Assembly (NCBI GenBank): GCA_964443315.1
Contig: CAYUCP010000053.1
Coordinates: 1 to 5,223, forward strand
Direction of reading: 5' to 3'
Length of the DNA: 5,223 nucleotides
From: JAGOTP01 sp964443315
Lineage (GTDB): Bacteria > Patescibacteriota > Patescibacteriia > 2-12-FULL-60-25
Below, one piece after another: positions 1-3,300 of the stretch. Each line of letters opens with the position of its first letter. Position 1 is the stretch's first letter. A program made the position numbers and the translations under genes. Below the pieces are notes generated by a model. That model worked only from the letters and a program-made list of their open reading frames with translations. It was not told the origin of the DNA and did not search any database.

Positions 1-342
1 AATGACAGCAGATGAAGTAGAAATCAAACTCTGTAAAGCCATGATTCTTGCTTCCTGATTCTTGATTCCAGTCTGAATAAATTCAAGCCCTTCAATTTGA
101 TTTGCTTGAATCTTATCTGCTCTTACTGTTCCCGCAAACACTGCATTACCAGCAGCATCAAAGGTGATTGCTGGCTTTCCAGTTTCATCTTTGATAATGA
201 ATTTGCCATCATGGGTGAGATTAAGCGCAACATCCTGACCAGTTAAAGCAGTAATTTGATCAAGTCGAATCGTATTCGTACTAACTCGTGGCGCAATGAC
301 TTCCAGTCCAGCAGTTACACGGTCAGTCATGATCTCAGAAAG
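1..342 (-). other. C-terminal helical/beta tail with predicted coiled coil, running off the window
   Basis: Residues 1628-1741 begin LSEIMTDRVTAGLEVIAPRV, then STNTIRLDQITAL, then a beta stretch (VALNLTHDGKFIIKDETG, PAITFDAAGNAVFAGTV). A helical end follows: ADKIQANQIEGLEF and IKNQEARIMALQSLIS, with hydrophobics at roughly heptad spacing. DGKFIIKDETG...FDAAGNAVFAGTV resembles a shortened fibre module (KFxI...GNVxxGT). A terminal coiled coil suits a trimeric stalk. The stop codon lies beyond position 1, so more tail may follow. Confidence 0.65.
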
Positions 343-3300
343 AGTTTTACTCTCAGCAGCACTTGAAGATCCAGCACCCGCTCCAACCAAGCCTAGATAC
401 GTCTTAGCCAGATCTTCTGAAGCAACATTTTCAAGTCCTGGTTGTGAGACTAAACTGTCTCCATTTGTCTGTGTAATCGTTACAAAAACAAGCACTTTTC
501 CAACACCTTCTCCACTAAAACCATCTAATGCTTTACCAATTATCGCTCCAGCTTTTGTCGCTTTCATCGCAACACCTGGTTTAGATGAAGAAGTAAGATA
601 ATCCCCTGACTTAATTTCACCATTCTCAGTACTTACTTTTACTGGAACCCGTCCTACAAGAGCAACAGGGATTGCAATCCCTCCGTTTATTGAATCATCT
701 TGTTGTGAAAGTCTAAACCCAGGTTTCTCCGAATACACACCAACAATATTTCGATCATATACTCCTCCACTCTTTTGAACGAAGCCGCGTTCATTTGTAT
801 CAATAGTAATTACATCTCCAGGTTCGATTGTTTCATCACGAGTTGGATAGTCTTCAGCTACGTCATATGCACCGAACTGCGTTTGTAGGCCATGAGTAAA
901 GTAGAACGCACCCTGTTGACCAGTATTACTATTCAAACTAGCAGATGGACTAGCCATAAAGAACATTCTTCCGATATTAAGGTTGCCGTTTTGTTCTCCG
1001 CCCCCGGCAGTTGTTCCAGCATGGAAGACAAGAGAGTACGACTGATCGGTAACGAAGTTATAGCTATAAACCTCAGCAGAACCAGAACTTCCATCATCTG
1101 TTCCTGCATAGAGATTGCCATTGTAAGGTTGTAACTGCGGTATAGAATTAATTCCTGAGGTTTCTCCCTGTGCAATTTGACCAGCAGCCGCTTGAGATAT
1201 TTTCGTCCAGTCACGAACTCCTTCGTATCGGTAGATTTCACCTTTTGCAGGTTCTGCAGTGCCAATATAGAGTCTAGCATTATAAACTGTCATCGATACA
1301 ATACCGTCAATACTCGCTGTTCCTCCAGAATCGACCGTACCAGCAGCAGAAGAAATTCTGTGATAAGTATTTACTGTAGTTTGTTGCGTACTTCCATCAT
1401 ATGCAAATACGTCAGCCGCATTTGCTTTGCTTACACCAAGATAAAGCCTGCCATTATATACTGCTAACGTATTTACGCTATCTAATGCAGTTACATTTGC
1501 TCCGTTTACTGAGAACGTTCCTCCTGTATTGTTATTAAGCTTAGTAAAGACGGAAGCACCTGTATTTCCATTATATCTAAGTAAATCAGCACCTCCTGGT
1601 TTCAACGTTCCTACATAAAGAGTTCCGTCCATTACGGCCATTGAGGAAACACCAAATACACTTACTGAATTAGTCGTGACAAAAGTACCAGCGGTAGTAT
1701 TAATAATTGTCCAGTTTGTTAACCCATCCCACCGATAAATTTCCGCCTTTGCATCTTCTCTCGTACCCACAAACATTCGGCCGCCATAAACAACCATGCT
1801 TGAAATACCGTTAATTGATGCAGTTCCACCTGACCTTATTGTTCCGGCTGTCGCTTGTGATATTTTCGTCCAAGTAGTTCCTCCTTGATACTCATATATT
1901 TCAGCTCCATTTGGTTCTGTCGTCCCTGCATAAAGTTTTCCGCTATATGTGATCATCGAGGAAATCATATCTATATTTGCGGTTCCCCCGGATGCAACTG
2001 TACCTGCTGTAGTTTGTGAAACTTTTGTCCAACTCGTTCCTCCGTTATATCGATAGATTTCAGCTGCATTTGATTTATTCGTTCCAATATAAAGACTTCC
2101 GTTATAGACAATTGAAGCACTCACTGACGCAATAGCAGATGTTCCGCTTGCGGCGATAGTTCCGGCAGTCGATTGAGAAATTTTTGACCATGCCCTCGCA
2201 TTCGAATCCGTAGTATTAGATTGTTGGCCAATCATAATATTTCCTCCTTGGACATCTAGTGCTTCTTTTGGTTGAGATGTACCAATGCCTACATTTCCAT
2301 TACTTTGGATGACAAACCGTGTAGTCCCAGAATCTGAAGCGGTAAAGATATCACCATTGGCACTTCCTTGTTGATCAAAAATTACAAGTGAATTTCCACC
2401 TTGGTTTCCGCCAGATACATGAAGCTGAGCAGTAGGAGCTGTTGATGAACTATCTCCGATGCCCATTCTCCCACTCGCATCAAAACCTAACCAGTACGCT
2501 TGATTATTTGCTAAGCTCAGTCCCCCAGCGGGGGTCGTCGTACCTGTAGCTCCTGCACGTAAATACCAATCTCCACCTCCACTAGCTTTATTAGAAAACT
2601 GCATCGCTGCACCTCCTCCATTTGCAGTTGATTCATTGCCCCAAATCGTCATACGATATTGTGGAGAGAACGTTCCAAAACCGACGTAACTATTATTAAG
2701 AATAGAAAACGCTTCATTTGAACCTTTTTGCGCTTTAATCAGATCATTAGTCGCAGATGAGCCAGCACCCAGATATAACATTGAGCCTGTACCATTGGTT
2801 GTCGTATCTGTCGTAAGGTTAAGTAAGTTATTTGAACCAGTACCAGTTGCCCAGTTAAATGTCGAAATATTTGTTCCCATGGTAAGAGACAAGTTCCCAA
2901 GTGGATTAGTAATATTTGACCATGAAGAAGATGCTCCTCCACAAGAACCCCATGATGCCGCAGCACCTGGACCTCCTGAAAGCATACATTGCAGACTCGT
3001 TCCTTCACTTGAACCCAGTTTAAGTCCTCCTGCATATGTCACAGTGAATTTAGGTGATGCCCCAACGGAAGCTGTAAGAACATCCTGATTCAATTCATTT
3101 TGGATTACCACTAAAGCAGCCTTTCCCAATGGTTTCGTCGCCTCTCCAACTACATTTAGCTTTCCAAAACCAACCGTTGTTCCAATCCCGATACTTCCAG
3201 TTCCTGATAACGTTAATATCTGTCCGCCATGAGTGCCAGGCGCACTGTAGTTATTAAGGAATACAAAATCTTGGCTAGCAGGAAGCATTCCTACTCCCCA

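Noticed and set aside
296..601. Plus-strand open frame of 101 codons
   Set aside because: It is antisense to the conserved C-terminal compact domain and its hinge, whose minus-strand translation is coherent. The plus-strand protein shows no domain-like pattern.
1..864. Peptidase S74 (endosialidase-type) chaperone domain
   Set aside because: S74 domains usually show a SD-x-R-x-K-x-x-I motif, which is absent in the visible C-terminal part. One could still lie beyond position 1.
892..1467. Overlapping open frames on both strands, including an out-of-phase minus-strand frame at 933-1280
   Set aside because: All lie across the propeller repeats in other frames. The out-of-phase minus frame shows no repeat periodicity, whereas the main frame does.
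2522..2534. Perfect inverted repeat CCCCC-AGC-GGGGG, possible terminator or hairpin
   Set aside because: It lies inside the open frame (coding TPAGG), has no T-tract on either strand and only a five-pair stem, so it is probably a codon coincidence.
2739..3088. Short open frames on both strands
   Set aside because: They are shadows of the Cys-pair segment; the main minus-strand frame is continuous through them.
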